From: DATIUV01 sp049322755
Lineage (GTDB): Bacteria > Pseudomonadota > Gammaproteobacteria > Burkholderiales > UBA6910
Length of the DNA: 64,000 nt
Reading direction: 5' to 3'
NCBI GenBank assembly: GCA_049322755.1
Contig: JBMOQX010000033.1
Location: forward strand, 32,467 to 96,466
The notes under the pieces: generated by a model
Told to the model about the DNA's origin: nothing
What the model saw: only the letters and a program-made list of their open reading frames with translations
Database searches by the model: none
Position numbers and translations under genes: made by a program
Shown: piece after piece, positions 62,933 to 64,000 of the stretch
How the letters are laid out: each line of letters begins with the position of its first letter
Position numbering within the stretch: the stretch's first letter is position 1

Positions 62933-63599
62933 CTAGGAGGCGCGCGATCCCGGCCGCGAGGCTCTGCCGTTCACGGGCCAGCCGCAGCAGTTCGTCGTCC
63001 ATGCGGGAGACCTGGGTCTGCGCCTTCAGCACGTCCGCCTGGCTTGTCTGCCCCACCGCGTAGCGGGTCTCGGAAACGTCGAGGAACTGCTGCAGGATGC
63101 CCCGGTTGGTCCGCGCCAGGCGGCTCGACTCGTCCACCAGCGCCAGGTCGTAGTAAGCGAGTTTCAGGTCGCGGACGACGCGGTTCACCGTCTCCGCCAC
63201 CGCGTGGGCGACCGATTCGGCGTTGTGCGCCGCCGCCGCTTCCCGCAGGTCGCGCTTGCCCGGAAAAGGCAGCTTCTGCGCCAGTCCGATCATCTTCATC
63301 GTCATGCCGTCGCGCCGGAAGCTGAACGATTCGACCGGCACGTTGAGCACGCCCGCCTCCAGCATCGGGTCGTCGAGGGCGCCGGCGGGGCGCACGCGCG
63401 CCCGCGCCGCGTCCAGTTCGCCCCGGGCGGCCCGGATTTCCCGGTTGTTCTCCACCGCCTCGGCGACCAGGCGGTCAAGGAGCGAGGCCGCCGCGGGGCC
63501 GAAGACGGGCGCGGCCTGATTGACCGGGCCTTGGGCGTGGCCCAGCAGCGGCAGCGCCGCCGCGGCCAGCAGCAGCCTGGCGATCCATGGGTATTTCAT
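62933..63599 (-). pseudogene. cusC: CusC-type outer-membrane efflux factor, 3' half lost at IS
   Basis: Outer-membrane factor of a CusCBA system, 222 host residues then IS-derived VLLCH and stop (frame closes at 62916). Signal peptide IARLLLAAAALPLLGHAQG, then OEP-type coiled-coil repeats (LVAEAVENNREIRAARGELDAARARV near 44-70; ALVDESSRLARTNRGILQQFLDVSETRYAVGQTSQADVLKAQTQVSRMDDELLRL region, given by positions 155-205). Normal length is above 400, so half is missing. ATG at 63599. Confidence 0.88.
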
Positions 63600-63651
63600 C
63601 GGGTGCTCCTGCGGTGCGGTGGCGGTCCCTTCGCGGGTCCGCCACCGGATC

Positions 63652-63978
63652 TCACTTGACCGGTGCGATGCGGATGACGACGAAGCGGCCCGGCCCTTCG
63701 CTCGCGAGGTCGAAGGTCACTTTCTGTCCGGGCTTGAGCCCCTGGAGCAGCGCCGCGTCCTTGACCGGGAAATCCATCGCCATGGCGCCCCAGCCAAGAC
63801 TGGCGATGGGGCCGTGGTCCAGGTTGATTTTGCCGGCCTTCGCGTCCACGGCCTTGACGGTGCCCTGGCCCTGGTGAACCGCGGCCTGGGCGAGCTGCAC
63901 GGGGGCCGGGGCGTCCGGCGCGGCGGCGACGGCGAGGGAGGCGGCGGCCAGCGCCGCGGCGAGGGTGATGCGGATCAT
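63652..63978 (-). CDS. cusF: CusF-like periplasmic copper/silver-binding protein
   Basis: 108 residues: signal peptide (LAAALAAASLAVAAAP), then a small beta-barrel domain with metal ligands His, Trp, Met, Met in DHGPIASLGWGAMAMDFPV, the Cu(I)/Ag(I) site of CusF (His36, Trp44, Met47, Met49). Delivers metal to the CusCBA pump. The gene is intact although its partner pump genes are broken. ATG at 63978. Confidence 0.9.
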   Translation of the reverse strand: MIRITLAAALAAASLAVAAAPDAPAPVQLAQAAVHQGQGTVKAVDAKAGKINLDHGPIASLGWGAMAMDFPVKDAALLQGLKPGQKVTFDLASEGPGRFVVIRIAPVK

Positions 63979-64000
63979 GATCGTTCCTTTGCAATGGTTC

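Overview
The window is GC-rich chromosomal DNA that reads as a betaproteobacterium, most likely of the Rhodocyclales/Nitrosomonadales type. The pointers are the aat-bpt-pyrD neighbourhood, an Rnf operon ending in nth, a ccoNOQP-ccoGH cytochrome cbb3 locus with an FNR-type regulator and hemN beside it, and an OxyR-controlled peroxiredoxin-glutaredoxin hybrid. The taxonomic call is inference from gene content. I saw no rRNA, tRNA or CRISPR, and no gene-free stretch longer than 300 bases.

Layout. 1-6300 (minus): rnfABCDGE, a small unknown gene and the 5' part of nth. 6346-7380: pyrD. 7429-15881 (minus): a two-component system followed by a six-gene overlapping lipid/envelope cluster (thermostable-hemolysin family protein, AMP-binding ligase, heme-oxygenase-like diiron protein, SDR, LtaS/OpgB-like sulfatase-fold transferase, PAP2 phosphatase), lying between bpt and pyrD. 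15901-20095 (minus): bpt, aat, a Tat-exported Rieske protein, pncB and pncA. 20367-36037: a microaerobic block with ompW, ccoI, ccoS, ccoNOQP, ccoG, ccoH, a Lon-like protease, a Usp-like protein, fnr, hemN and a SafE-like membrane protein. 36050-42059 (minus): PAS-GGDEF protein, cfa, a PhoPQ-like two-component system with a PepSY protein, a glycine-zipper protein and a His/Tyr-rich secreted protein. 42254-49812: TPR protein, NlpC/P60 lipoprotein, SDR, ettA, HpaB-family flavoprotein with a divergent TetR, DUF1415 and a secreted protein. 49917-54648: TetR plus AhpC-like protein, MOSC, oxyR divergent from the Prx-Grx hybrid, and a nitroreductase. 54645-54827: a MITE-like element. 54880-63978 (minus): CBS-BON protein, Spy/CpxP-like Met-rich protein, a Cys/His-rich secreted protein, DUF302, and a copper/silver-type cusFCBA operon that is broken three ways.

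Regulatory logic readable from the DNA. Seven FNR-type boxes (TTGAT-N4-ATCAA or one mismatch) precede rnfA, ompW, ccoN, hemN, the nitroreductase, the CBS gene and the Cys/His-rich/Spy pair, and the regulator itself is encoded here. Eleven-base-period direct repeats of the OmpR-family type lie next to both two-component systems. A full OxyR-type operator separates oxyR from its peroxiredoxin, and both TetR genes have good palindromic operators.

Most unusual are: (a) the two-component-linked lipid/envelope cluster, whose product I cannot name; (b) the decaying cus efflux operon, with an IS701-family insertion bridging a cusC/cusB deletion, a frameshift in cusB and an in-frame TGA in cusA, while cusF and the transposase remain intact; (c) a 183-bp inverted-repeat element that supplies the stop codon of the nitroreductase.
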